In this document: positions 7,703 to 15,030 of the stretch, piece by piece
How positions within the stretch are numbered: the first letter of the stretch is position 1
Layout: each line of letters begins with the position of its first letter
NCBI GenBank assembly: GCA_964416175.1
Contig: CAYQDF010000014.1
Coordinates: 1 to 43,574 of the forward strand
Source of the DNA: CAYQDF01 sp964416175
GTDB taxonomy: Bacteria; Chloroflexota; Anaerolineae; Anaerolineales; UBA4823
Length of the DNA: 43,574 nt
Reading direction: 5' to 3'
The notes under the pieces: model-generated
What the model was told of the DNA's origin: nothing
Databases searched by the model: none
The model's input: the letters and a program-made list of their open reading frames with translations, nothing else
Translations under genes and position numbers: made by a program

Positions 7703-8413
7703 ATGGAAATCATCAGCAATGAAAAATTGATCCGGCGCAACGCGCGCATCGGCCAGTTCAGCAGCATCGCTGGCCTGCTTATCCTGGCTGGCGGCATGTT
7801 CGTCTCATTTACCCGCCAGGATTTGTTTTTCATCTCTATGATGGCGCTCTTGTTGGGGTTTATACTTTCGCAGATCGGCATTTTTTTCGGCAACCGCTGG
7901 GGGCGCCGTCCCCGCCCGGACGAAATGATCAGCCAGGCATTGAAGGGCCTCGACGGCCGCTACAGCCTGTATCACTACGCCTCGCCCACTTCGCACCTCC
8001 TGGTTGGACCAGCCGGCGTGTGGGTGCTCATGCCCCGCCACCAGGCAGGGACCATCACCTATGACCCGGTCCGCCATCGCTGGAAGCAGAAAGGGGGAAA
8101 CCTGTATTTGAAGATCTTTGCTCAAGAGGGCTTAGGACGGCCAGACCTGGAAATCGGCAGTGAAGTCGCCTCAGTGCAGACATTTCTGAAGAAGAACCTC
8201 CCGGATGGGAAGGTCCCTGAAGTCCGGGCCGCGCTGGTCTTCACCAACGATAGAGCATCCGTTGAGGCGGAAGATGCGCCTGTGCCGACGCTTCAGGCGA
8301 AGCGGCTCAAAGAGCTCATCCGTAAGCAGGCCAAGAGCAAACCCCTCTCTCCTGACCAGCTGGCAGAGGTCAAGAAAGCGCTCCAGCCCTTCCAACCCCA
8401 GGCGGAGGATTAA
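7703..8413 (+). CDS. NERD-like membrane protein
   Basis: A 236-residue protein with two predicted membrane segments (about 18-38 and 42-62) followed by a cytoplasmic domain. That domain begins at DGRYSLYHYASPTSHLLVGP (about 85) and continues with GVWVLMPRHQAGTITYD, resembling the start of NERD (nuclease-related) domains, where a buried strand of LVGPxGVWVL type leads into the core. The later catalytic Asp/Glu-x-Lys of active nucleases is not obvious, so this could be a non-catalytic NERD relative. The tail (200-236) is Lys-rich. It starts 23 bp after fabF, so it may be read from the same transcript, and is followed by a strong hairpin. Function unknown. Confidence 0.65.
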   Translation: MEIISNEKLIRRNARIGQFSSIAGLLILAGGMFVSFTRQDLFFISMMALLLGFILSQIGIFFGNRWGRRPRPDEMISQALKGLDGRYSLYHYASPTSHLLVGPAGVWVLMPRHQAGTITYDPVRHRWKQKGGNLYLKIFAQEGLGRPDLEIGSEVASVQTFLKKNLPDGKVPEVRAALVFTNDRASVEAEDAPVPTLQAKRLKELIRKQAKSKPLSPDQLAEVKKALQPFQPQAED

Positions 8414-8417
8414 CGAA

Positions 8418-8453
8418 AGACTTCGGGAGTATGGTACGAAACTCCCGAAGTCT
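8418..8453. terminator. Bidirectional hairpin between convergent genes
   Basis: AGACTTCGGGAGT (8418-8430) and ACTCCCGAAGTCT (8441-8453) form a perfect 13-bp stem with a 10-base loop. It lies between the end of the NERD-like gene (+) and the end of the SPFH gene (-). No long T run is directly next to the stem on the plus strand, so its strength as a terminator is inferred. Confidence 0.75.
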
Positions 8454-8488
8454 GGTCGCACCAGGGATATTTTTCCTGTCTTTCGGTT

Positions 8489-9541
8489 TTATCCCTTCAA
8501 GAACTCCTGCAAAGCTTCCCGGCTGATGCGGAAGGCGTTGCCCAGCTTGCGCGCTTTCAGATCCCCGGCACTGATGGCTGCGATCACATCTTCTTCGGAT
8601 ACTTTCAGGAAGGCGGCCGCTTCTGCCGGGGTCATCACGTCGGGCATGCCGCCAGCCGGAGGCGTTCCACCGCCAGAAGGAGCGCCTGCACCCGAGCCCG
8701 TCATGCCTTGCAGCGAGGAGCTGATCACGCTTCCCACGCCCATGCCCGCTCCGATGCCAGCAGTCAGTCCTGCGCCGCCGCTGGGGTTTTGCGCGGCATC
8801 GCGCAAGGCGTCTGCCGCCTGGAGCTGGGTGTATGTCTGCATGTCGAGCATCCCCATCGCGCGCAGTTCCTCAGCCGACTTGGTCGAAGGCTTCAGATTT
8901 TCAATGTAGAAAGATTTCAGCGTCAGCCCGATTGCGGCAAAATCGTCCTGACCCTTCGCCCTCACCCCCGCGCCCAGCTCCTCAGTCAGGCCGATCAATT
9001 CGGGCACACTGTGCTGGGTGGCAGTTTCACCCAACAGGTCTTGCAGCTTCGAGAGCAGCATCGACCGCAGGCGGCCTTCGATCTCGTTGGTGCGGTACAT
9101 CCCCTGCGCGCCCACGATCTGAGTCACGAATTGCTGCGGATCCTTGACCTGGAAGCTGTACGTGCCGAACCCTTGCATCAACGCAACGCCCAGGCCCATG
9201 TTCGGATTGCGGACGATGATCGGCTGCGGAGTGCCCCATTTCCGGTCGGCGAATTCGCGCATCGAAACAAAAAACACCTCGGCCGGGAACGGTGTCCGGT
9301 CGTTGAACGCTTTGCCGATAAAATCGATGAGCAGGGGGATATTGGCGGTCGAAATCGTGTGCCGACCCGGTCCAAACACATCCAGGGAATTTCCATCTCG
9401 GAAGAACACTGCCGCCTGTGATTCGCGGACGATCACCTGCGAGCCGATCCGGAAATCCCCCGATCCCGTCTCCGGAAACCTGTGGACGATCTCATCCCGC
9501 ATTTCATTTGGATATTCAATCACGTCAAATATTCTTGCCAT
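8489..9541 (-). CDS. SPFH-domain protein with C-terminal excisionase-type HTH domain
   Basis: A 350-residue protein. Residues 1-240 form a SPFH (stomatin/flotillin-like) domain of the YdjI/virion-core-like type: SQVIVRESQAAVFFRDG, GRHTISTANIPLL and the long helix with LGAGVRAKGQDDFAAIGLTL. There is no transmembrane segment. Residues 255-300 are a Gly/Ala/Pro-rich linker. The last 50 residues (MTPAEAAAFLKVSEEDVIAAI, then KLGNAFRISREALQEFL) match the HTH_17 excisionase-like fold, where a helix-turn-helix is followed by a small beta wing. SPFH proteins usually build membrane-associated oligomers; a DNA-binding-type tail is unusual. Its upstream neighbour on the same strand is a coiled-coil protein, likely its partner. 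Confidence 0.85.
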   Translation of the reverse strand: MARIFDVIEYPNEMRDEIVHRFPETGSGDFRIGSQVIVRESQAAVFFRDGNSLDVFGPGRHTISTANIPLLIDFIGKAFNDRTPFPAEVFFVSMREFADRKWGTPQPIIVRNPNMGLGVALMQGFGTYSFQVKDPQQFVTQIVGAQGMYRTNEIEGRLRSMLLSKLQDLLGETATQHSVPELIGLTEELGAGVRAKGQDDFAAIGLTLKSFYIENLKPSTKSAEELRAMGMLDMQTYTQLQAADALRDAAQNPSGGAGLTAGIGAGMGVGSVISSSLQGMTGSGAGAPSGGGTPPAGGMPDVMTPAEAAAFLKVSEEDVIAAISAGDLKARKLGNAFRISREALQEFLKG

Positions 9542-9600
9542 GGCATTTTCTCCTGCGTTTTATGAACTACAGTCGAAATCGGGACCGACCGCAGTCGGAA

Positions 9601-10134
9601 TTACCCCGAGATCCCAAGAATGACCGACTCCCGCTGGTCGTAAGCTTCGACGCACTGCATCGCTTTCGACTCCAGGTTGCGGATGGAGGCCGGCAGTCCA
9701 TCGGTCCCCACTGAGCTTTCGACGTTGTCGATTGCGTGGCTGACTTCATCAACCAGCCCCAACAGCGTCGCATCGTATTCGTACAGGCGGGTCAGCTCTT
9801 CTTCATTGATTTTTACCGCATCGAACATCCCGGCATACCCGCGCGGCGCGGTGCGCAGCCGGTCTGCGAAAGTGCGCAGTTTGATCGCCGTCGCTTCCAG
9901 ATCATCGACGTACCGGATGTCCCCCTGGCTGATGAAATCTCGTTGCATTCTGGATACTCTTCCCTCGAGCTCCCTGAAACGATCGAAGATGTGCTCCCGG
10001 ATCAGTTTGTCCGAATCGCGCCGTTTCTGCCGTTCGATGTACCCTCCGAAGCCTGGGATCTTGTTCAAGATCTTCTTGAAGAAGTCCATGTCTTCGGTAA
10101 CCTTCCCGAATATTTGATCCTTCATGTCTCCCAT
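9601..10134 (-). CDS. Coiled-coil protein of unknown function, partner of the SPFH protein
   Basis: A 177-residue, mainly helical protein with no membrane segment. ATG 10134 is chosen because AAGGAG lies seven bases upstream on the minus strand; the longer open frame to 10251 has no site and spans the promoter. Residues 20-75 are highly charged (RQKRRDSDKLIREHIFDRFRE) and, with 80-140, have the heptad spacing of coiled coils. I do not recognise a named family. It lies 59 bp before the SPFH gene, apparently in one operon, so a structural or regulatory role in the same complex is likely. It has its own promoter. Confidence 0.75.
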   Translation of the reverse strand: MGDMKDQIFGKVTEDMDFFKKILNKIPGFGGYIERQKRRDSDKLIREHIFDRFRELEGRVSRMQRDFISQGDIRYVDDLEATAIKLRTFADRLRTAPRGYAGMFDAVKINEEELTRLYEYDATLLGLVDEVSHAIDNVESSVGTDGLPASIRNLESKAMQCVEAYDQRESVILGISG

Positions 10135-10191
10135 TCTAAGCTCCTTGTTCCTGTTTTCCGATACTCCTGAAACCTGTTGGCGTTGGTTCGG

Positions 10192-10220
10192 ATTATAGCC
10201 TCTCTTGGTATTGCGCGCAA
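10192..10220 (-). promoter_or_regulatory. Promoter of the coiled-coil/SPFH operon
   Basis: On the minus strand TTGCGC (10220-10215) is followed after 17 bases by a perfect TATAAT (10197-10192). The expected start of transcription is near 10185, about 50 bases before ATG 10134. Confidence 0.65.
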
Positions 10221-10261
10221 CACATTCACCATCGCGCGCCCGGACCGGCACCCATCCCCTG

Positions 10262-11338
10262 TCAGCGGCGCCGGTAGTGTATATCGGGAAGGGATTTCAA
10301 CCTGGCAGCAGCTTCCTCAGGAGCGAGGTCTCGCTGCGGCGAGGCCAGCAGTTCGAATCCGACCATGAACTTGCGCACCGTCGCGGATCGGAGGAGGGGC
10401 GGGTAATAGTGGGCGTGGAGGTGCCAGCCTGGCTGATCGCCGCTTCCGAATGGCGCCTGGTGAAACCCCATCGAGTAAGGGAAAGATATCTCGAACAGGT
10501 TATCGTAGCGTGTGGTGATCCGCTGCATGATCTCCGCCAGTCCGGCACTCTCATCCTCTTTCAGGTCGAGGAGGCTGGCGACATGGCGGTTGGGCAGCAA
10601 CAGGATTTCGTATGGCCAGACCGCCCAGAATGGCACAAGCGCAGTGAAGTGCGGGTTGCTTACCACCACCCGCTCGTTGGCGTGGAGCTCCATTTTCAGG
10701 TACTCGCACAGCAAACAGGTTTTATTGTTTATAAAGTAGTCCGCCTGGTTACGCTGCTCTTTGGCGGGCTCGTTCGGCAGCTGGCTGGTCGCCCAAATCT
10801 GGCAGTGCGGGTGTGGATTGGACGCGCCCATCATGGCGCCCTTGTTCTCGAAGACCTGGACGTAACGCACGAAACCTTTTCCAGAGAGGTCCGCATTCTG
10901 GGAGATCCAGGTTTGCACCACCGCCATGACCTGCTCCTGGGTGAGCTCCGGGATCGTCAGGTCATGTCTGGGGGAAAAACACATGACCCGGCAGAGGCCG
11001 TATTCAGGATCTGCGGTGAAGATCTGGGCTGTCTGTTCAGGAGTGACCACCCCGGCAGACTCGCCGGGAAGCAGTCCACTGCCCTCGCCCTCCGGGGCGA
11101 GGAGGGCGGGGTAATCATTATCGAACACGTACGTCCCGGTGTACTCCGGGTTGCGCTTGCCTCCGGCGCGCAGGTTCCCGGGGCACAGGTAACATCCCGG
11201 GTCATACGCTGGCAGCGCTTCAACCGGCGCTTGTTCTACCTGTCCCAGCCAGGGTCGCTGTGTGCGATGCGGGGAGACCAATACCCACGCGCCTGTCAGG
11301 AGATTGAGCCGGCGGTGAGGGGATGCATACAACGCCAT
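10262..11338 (-). CDS. galT: Galactose-1-phosphate uridylyltransferase
   Basis: GalT swaps UMP between UDP-glucose and galactose-1-phosphate in the Leloir pathway. The 358-residue protein has the two HIT-like halves. The active-site motif NPHPHCQIW (174-182) gives the nucleophilic His178 with His176 and Gln180; the usual Gly between His and Gln is Cys here, a variant found in some GalT proteins. A CxxC pair (Cys49, Cys52) matches a zinc site, and HLHAHYYPPLL near the C-terminus is the second-half signature. The gene follows rsmD after nine bases on the same strand. No galK or galE is next to it. Confidence 0.93.
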   Translation of the reverse strand: MALYASPHRRLNLLTGAWVLVSPHRTQRPWLGQVEQAPVEALPAYDPGCYLCPGNLRAGGKRNPEYTGTYVFDNDYPALLAPEGEGSGLLPGESAGVVTPEQTAQIFTADPEYGLCRVMCFSPRHDLTIPELTQEQVMAVVQTWISQNADLSGKGFVRYVQVFENKGAMMGASNPHPHCQIWATSQLPNEPAKEQRNQADYFINNKTCLLCEYLKMELHANERVVVSNPHFTALVPFWAVWPYEILLLPNRHVASLLDLKEDESAGLAEIMQRITTRYDNLFEISFPYSMGFHQAPFGSGDQPGWHLHAHYYPPLLRSATVRKFMVGFELLASPQRDLAPEEAAARLKSLPDIHYRRR

Positions 11339-11347
11339 GGCTAAGGT

Positions 11348-11899
11348 TCACTCCCTGGCGAGATAGAACACCAGGAGGGTGCTTCCATACCGCCGCCGGT
11401 CGAACTCCTCAAGGATCTTCAAGGCACGCGCCTCGTACTCCTTAGGATGGATCTGGACGATCACCCAGCCATTCGCTCCCAGCCAGGCAGGGTGCTCATC
11501 AATGAGCTCTAGAGTTTTTACCCACAGTCCTTTGAACTGGGGCGGGGCAATGTAGATGTAATCATAGCTGCCCCTTGGAGGTGCAGCCAAAATTTTGAGC
11601 GTATCTCCGCGCATGACCTCGGCCCGATCGCTGAGGCCGGCCGCAGCCAGGTTGGCGCGGATTGTCTCAACCGCGCGCCGATCAGAATCGATGAACAGGG
11701 CATGCGCTGCGCCGCGGCTCAACGCTTCGATACCGACGCTCCCTGTCCCTCCGAACAGGTCGAGGAAGGATGCGTCTACAATGTCCTCTCCGAGAATGTT
11801 GAAGAGCGATTCTTTGGTGCGGTCCGTGATCGGCCTGGTGGCATCACCAGGCACTGGCCGCAACCTTCTCCCGCGTGCAATACCGCCAATTATGCGCAA
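11348..11899 (-). CDS. rsmD: 16S rRNA (guanine-N2)-methyltransferase RsmD-like
   Basis: An RsmD family enzyme, which methylates G966 of 16S rRNA in the 30S subunit. TTG 11899 is chosen: it gives the family-typical start RIIGGIARGRRL and has CGGAG ten bases upstream; the open frame extends to 11938 through other TTG codons. Seen: TRPITDRTKESLFNIL (21-36) and motif I DLFGGTGSVGIEAL (47-60). Motif IV, normally DPPY in this family, reads APPQ (118-121), so the residue that contacts the target amino group is changed. The gene precedes galT. Confidence 0.88.
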   Translation of the reverse strand: MRIIGGIARGRRLRPVPGDATRPITDRTKESLFNILGEDIVDASFLDLFGGTGSVGIEALSRGAAHALFIDSDRRAVETIRANLAAAGLSDRAEVMRGDTLKILAAPPRGSYDYIYIAPPQFKGLWVKTLELIDEHPAWLGANGWVIVQIHPKEYEARALKILEEFDRRRYGSTLLVFYLARE

Positions 11900-11972
11900 C
11901 CCGGAAACACTCCGATACTCTGGATGAATGACCAACAACCAGGGGCGAATAAAGAACTCAGGTCATTCATCT

Positions 11973-12995
11973 TTAATCATCTTCCTTGGTCCTCCGCCAA
12001 TCATCCGCCTCTACGCTCTGGCGCGCCGCCAGGATATTTCCTCGCGGCGTCAGAACCGGCAGCACACACCCGGTGCCCAGGATGAAGCGCTTTCCCCCGG
12101 TATCCCGGATCGCCCCCCTGGCTTCAGAAGCCACCTTTTCGGGTGTGCCCAGGACCATCGTCTCCCAACGATTGAGGCCCCCGCAGACCGCCCCTGGGAA
12201 CCTTGCCTGAGCTTCCACGAGGGAAGGGCCGGTCTCCTGGTCGTGCCAGTTGATCACCGAGACGGGGTAATCCAGGAACTTCTCGAACATGATCTCTGTG
12301 CCGTGCAGGTGCAGCACATTCATAGGAAGGTCCCGCGCCGCTTCGAGCACCTGGAGGTCGAAGGTCCGGCCAAAGGTGTCGTATTCCTGCTCTGTGAGCA
12401 GCCCATATTGGGCGTGCTGGACTGCATAGAAAACGCCATCGACTCCCACCCCGGCGGCAGCTTCGACGAACCGCCGCGTGCTTTCGGCGATCGTTTGCAG
12501 GCCGGCCAGGAGCGCCTGCGGGTTCCGTCTCAAGTGGACGGTGATATTATCCCGGCCGATCAGGTTCTTCGCCTGGGAGAGCGGGTTGAAGACCGTTTGG
12601 ATGACCGGCACTTCCGATCCGAGCTCCGCCAGGATCATTCGAAGGCACTCGATCTGCCTGGCGAGGTGGCCGGAGGCCGGATCGAGGACCGGCAGCCTCT
12701 CCCAGTCTGCGGGGTGCTGGATCACTCGCCGCGTGTAATCTCGCGTCCCTTCCGGGTCGCCGCGCCATTCATCGTCAGCACCCCAGTCTTTAATGCAAAA
12801 TGACGATGAGGGAGTGACCTTGACCAGGTCCAGATCGAAAGACCGCTGGAAATCAATGGTGGCAGATGCCAGCCCGCCCGGGGACTGGTCATCCACCGGG
12901 AAATGCCGCCAGAATGCGACTGGAGGCCGGTCCAGGTCTCCACCTGAAACACAGGCCTCCATCCTGTCTCGATGGGTTCGTGTATGGGTTTCCAA
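11973..12995 (-). CDS. Uroporphyrinogen decarboxylase (URO-D) family protein, probably not HemE
   Basis: A 340-residue TIM-barrel protein of the URO-D superfamily. The family includes HemE and corrinoid-linked methyltransferases such as MtaA/CmuA. TTG 12995 is chosen because AGGAG lies five bases upstream and it gives the typical short N-terminus before the DRPPVAFWRHFP block; ATG 12962 is an alternative. The Arg-rich substrate loop of true HemE (MRQAGRYLPEY type) is absent, and the C-terminal HemE GHG motif is replaced by GTGCVLPVLTP. Catalysis is therefore likely different, perhaps methyl transfer. No corrinoid protein gene is adjacent. Confidence 0.82.
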   Translation of the reverse strand: METHTRTHRDRMEACVSGGDLDRPPVAFWRHFPVDDQSPGGLASATIDFQRSFDLDLVKVTPSSSFCIKDWGADDEWRGDPEGTRDYTRRVIQHPADWERLPVLDPASGHLARQIECLRMILAELGSEVPVIQTVFNPLSQAKNLIGRDNITVHLRRNPQALLAGLQTIAESTRRFVEAAAGVGVDGVFYAVQHAQYGLLTEQEYDTFGRTFDLQVLEAARDLPMNVLHLHGTEIMFEKFLDYPVSVINWHDQETGPSLVEAQARFPGAVCGGLNRWETMVLGTPEKVASEARGAIRDTGGKRFILGTGCVLPVLTPRGNILAARQSVEADDWRRTKEDD

Positions 12996-13108
12996 CTCGT
13001 CTCCTGGTGAAACCAACCGTCCTCACCCCCGCCGGCCGGCAGGAAAGAGGGTCAGAGAAGTATCGCGGCAGTCTGCGAACTTCTTCACGGCTGAGCTACA
13101 TGATATTC

Positions 13109-13486
13109 TCAGGCTTCCTCAGCGAAAGCAAAATCGTCGAACGCTGGCAGCAAGTCGGGCATTTCGTCGAGCACGTCGATCGTCTCGTATTTCAGCTCAG
13201 CCATCATTGGGGGAAGCGGGACCAGAGCCGGAGGGACCAATCGCGGCGGAGCGGGTGGCGGGTCCCGCCGGGGGAGCTGATGCCCATCTGCTCTGCGCCG
13301 CAGGATGCGTCGGTCGCTGCTCAGCCATCCAACGTACTGACCATGAATGGAATAGACTTTCTTATCCTCGGTTACCCAACCAATCCACTCTCCCGAGTAA
13401 TTGTACAGGTACGGGTAGGCAAGGAATCCGGCTGTGTCGCCAGAGCTGGTGTAGAGCGGAATGGGTTCTCGTCTGCTCTTCAACAT
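13109..13486 (-). CDS. 4-fold beta-flower domain protein
   Basis: A 125-residue protein. Residues 8-62 contain short repeated strands ending in GW or GY turns (GFLAYPYLYNYSGEWIGWV, then YSIHGQYVGWLS). They match the small 4-fold beta-flower domain seen in various bacterial hypothetical proteins. Residues 65-95 are Pro/Arg-rich (RRDPPPAPPRLVPPALVPLPP) and the C-terminus is acidic. Function unknown. It lies 39 bp after gtrA on the same strand and may share its transcript. Confidence 0.65.
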   Translation of the reverse strand: MLKSRREPIPLYTSSGDTAGFLAYPYLYNYSGEWIGWVTEDKKVYSIHGQYVGWLSSDRRILRRRADGHQLPRRDPPPAPPRLVPPALVPLPPMMAELKYETIDVLDEMPDLLPAFDDFAFAEEA

Positions 13487-13525
13487 ACAAGATTTTATCC
13501 TCCCCGGAAATATTTATCAATACCC

Positions 13526-13996
13526 TCAAGAGATATCATTATAAGTCCAATAACGGTTGATGAAGAAATTCCAAAACATCACAACGATCACCGCGATCGC
13601 CAGAGCGAGGTTCCCGGCGATCACCTGATAAGGGATGATTCCAAACAGCAGCTGATTAAATCCGGCAAACAGTCGACCAAACAGGCGTTCGAGGCTCACA
13701 ACGATCGGAGTGCGGATGGCAAGCCCGACGACGCTCACGAAAGCGAACTGGCCGAGCTGTCTTGCCAGCGGTTTGGTGCGCGAATCCGGATATGTCCAGA
13801 ACCGGTTCCACGTGAAATTGCTGAGGATTGCGGCAATAAAAGAAAACACGCTCGCCCACAGCACCGGCAGCCCTGCCCCGGAAGAGAGCAGATTGAAGGT
13901 GCCAAAATCGACCACAGCGCCGATGATCCCCACTGTGGCAAACTTCAAGAACCGAGTCCGCTCCCGCGGGTTCGTGACGATTGAAGTCAGCGTCAT
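13526..13996 (-). CDS. GtrA-family membrane protein
   Basis: A 156-residue protein with four predicted membrane segments. It matches the GtrA family, thought to help move undecaprenyl-linked sugars or to support cell-surface polysaccharide synthesis. Seen: RFLKFATVGIIGAVVDFGTFNLL (16-38), the NFTWNRFWTY signature (about 66-75) and its echo FFINRYWTYN at the C-terminus. ATG 13996 overlaps the epimerase stop by one base (TGATG), showing tight coupling with a nucleotide-sugar enzyme. Confidence 0.88.
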   Translation of the reverse strand: MTLTSIVTNPRERTRFLKFATVGIIGAVVDFGTFNLLSSGAGLPVLWASVFSFIAAILSNFTWNRFWTYPDSRTKPLARQLGQFAFVSVVGLAIRTPIVVSLERLFGRLFAGFNQLLFGIIPYQVIAGNLALAIAVIVVMFWNFFINRYWTYNDIS

Positions 13997-14952
13997 CACA
14001 GGCCCATTTTTGTTTTGAAATAGGGGATGGTCTTGATCAGGCCATCTTCCATGCAAACCTTTGGTTCCCATCCCAGCACCTGCCGGGCACGGGTGATGTC
14101 CGGTTGCCGCCGCTGGGGATCGCCTTCACTCCTGGCTTCGGGCTGAAAGATAATGCCCGCCGGGTTGCCGGTGAGCTCGTTGATCATTTTTGCAAATTCC
14201 AGGATCGTGGTCTCAACCGGGTTACCCAGGTTTACCGGGCGGTGTTCATCGGAGAGTAAAAGACGATATATCCCCTCGATCAGATCGTCCACGTAGCAGA
14301 AGCTGCGCGTTTGACCTCCATCTCCATAGACCGTGAGCGGTTCCCGCCGCAGAGCTTGCTGAAGGAAATTTGGCACGACCCGGCCATCATCCAGGTGCAT
14401 GCGCGGGCCGTAGGTGTTGAAGATCCTCACGATACGGGTATCCACGTTGTGGAAACGATGGTATGCCATGGTCAGCGCTTCGGCAAATCGTTTGGCTTCA
14501 TCGTAAACCGAGCGCCGTCCAATGGGATCGACGTGACCCCAATAATCCTCAGTCTGGGGATGGACCAGCGGGTCGCCATAGATCTCGCTGGTCGAAGCCA
14601 ACAGGAATCGCGCTCCTTCTGCCCGCGCCACACCGAGCGTGTTGTGAGTCCCCAGGGCGCCGGCTTTCATGGTCTGGATCGGAAGGTTCATATAGCCAAA
14701 GGGAGAAGCAGGGTTCGGACTCGCCGGAGAGGCAAAGTGCATGATTGCATCGATCTTCCCGGGCACAAAGATGAAATCCGAAACGTCGTGACGGATGAAG
14801 GAGAAATGTTCATATCCTGTCAGGTGAGCCAGGTTGGCCGGGTTGCCGGTCACGAAATTGTCCATCCCGACGACCGCGTGGCCTTCAGCCAGCAGTCGAT
14901 CGCAGAGATGTGAGCCAAGAAACCCGGCTGCGCCTGTAACGAGTATTCGCAT
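13996..14952 (-). CDS. UDP-glucuronate decarboxylase-like NDP-sugar SDR
   Basis: A 318-residue extended SDR. The Rossmann motif TGAAGFLGSH lies at 6-15. The catalytic set is STSEIYGDP (Ser120-Glu123) with Tyr150 and Lys154 in SVYDEAKR. The Glu in TSE and the IGRRSVYDEAKRFAEAL and TRIVRIFNTYGPRM blocks are characteristic of UDP-glucuronate decarboxylase (UXS), which makes UDP-xylose. Coupled to GtrA, it probably supplies a sugar for surface glycans. GGAG lies 11 bases before the start. Confidence 0.88.
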   Translation of the reverse strand: MRILVTGAAGFLGSHLCDRLLAEGHAVVGMDNFVTGNPANLAHLTGYEHFSFIRHDVSDFIFVPGKIDAIMHFASPASPNPASPFGYMNLPIQTMKAGALGTHNTLGVARAEGARFLLASTSEIYGDPLVHPQTEDYWGHVDPIGRRSVYDEAKRFAEALTMAYHRFHNVDTRIVRIFNTYGPRMHLDDGRVVPNFLQQALRREPLTVYGDGGQTRSFCYVDDLIEGIYRLLLSDEHRPVNLGNPVETTILEFAKMINELTGNPAGIIFQPEARSEGDPQRRQPDITRARQVLGWEPKVCMEDGLIKTIPYFKTKMGL

Positions 14953-15030
14953 CTTATTGATAACTCCACATTTCCAAGATTATTCCAAGGTTTGTTCGAG
15001 CCTGGTCCGGGAAGATGGCCGCGCGGCGGA

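Noticed and set aside
10205..11344. Long open frame (379 codons) on the plus strand
   Set aside because: It is the antisense shadow of galT, has no family motifs, and the minus strand carries all the GalT active-site blocks.
11928..13984. Several 250-370 codon open frames on the plus strand
   Set aside because: They run against the URO-D family, beta-flower and GtrA genes, and are Arg/Pro/Ser-rich without domains.
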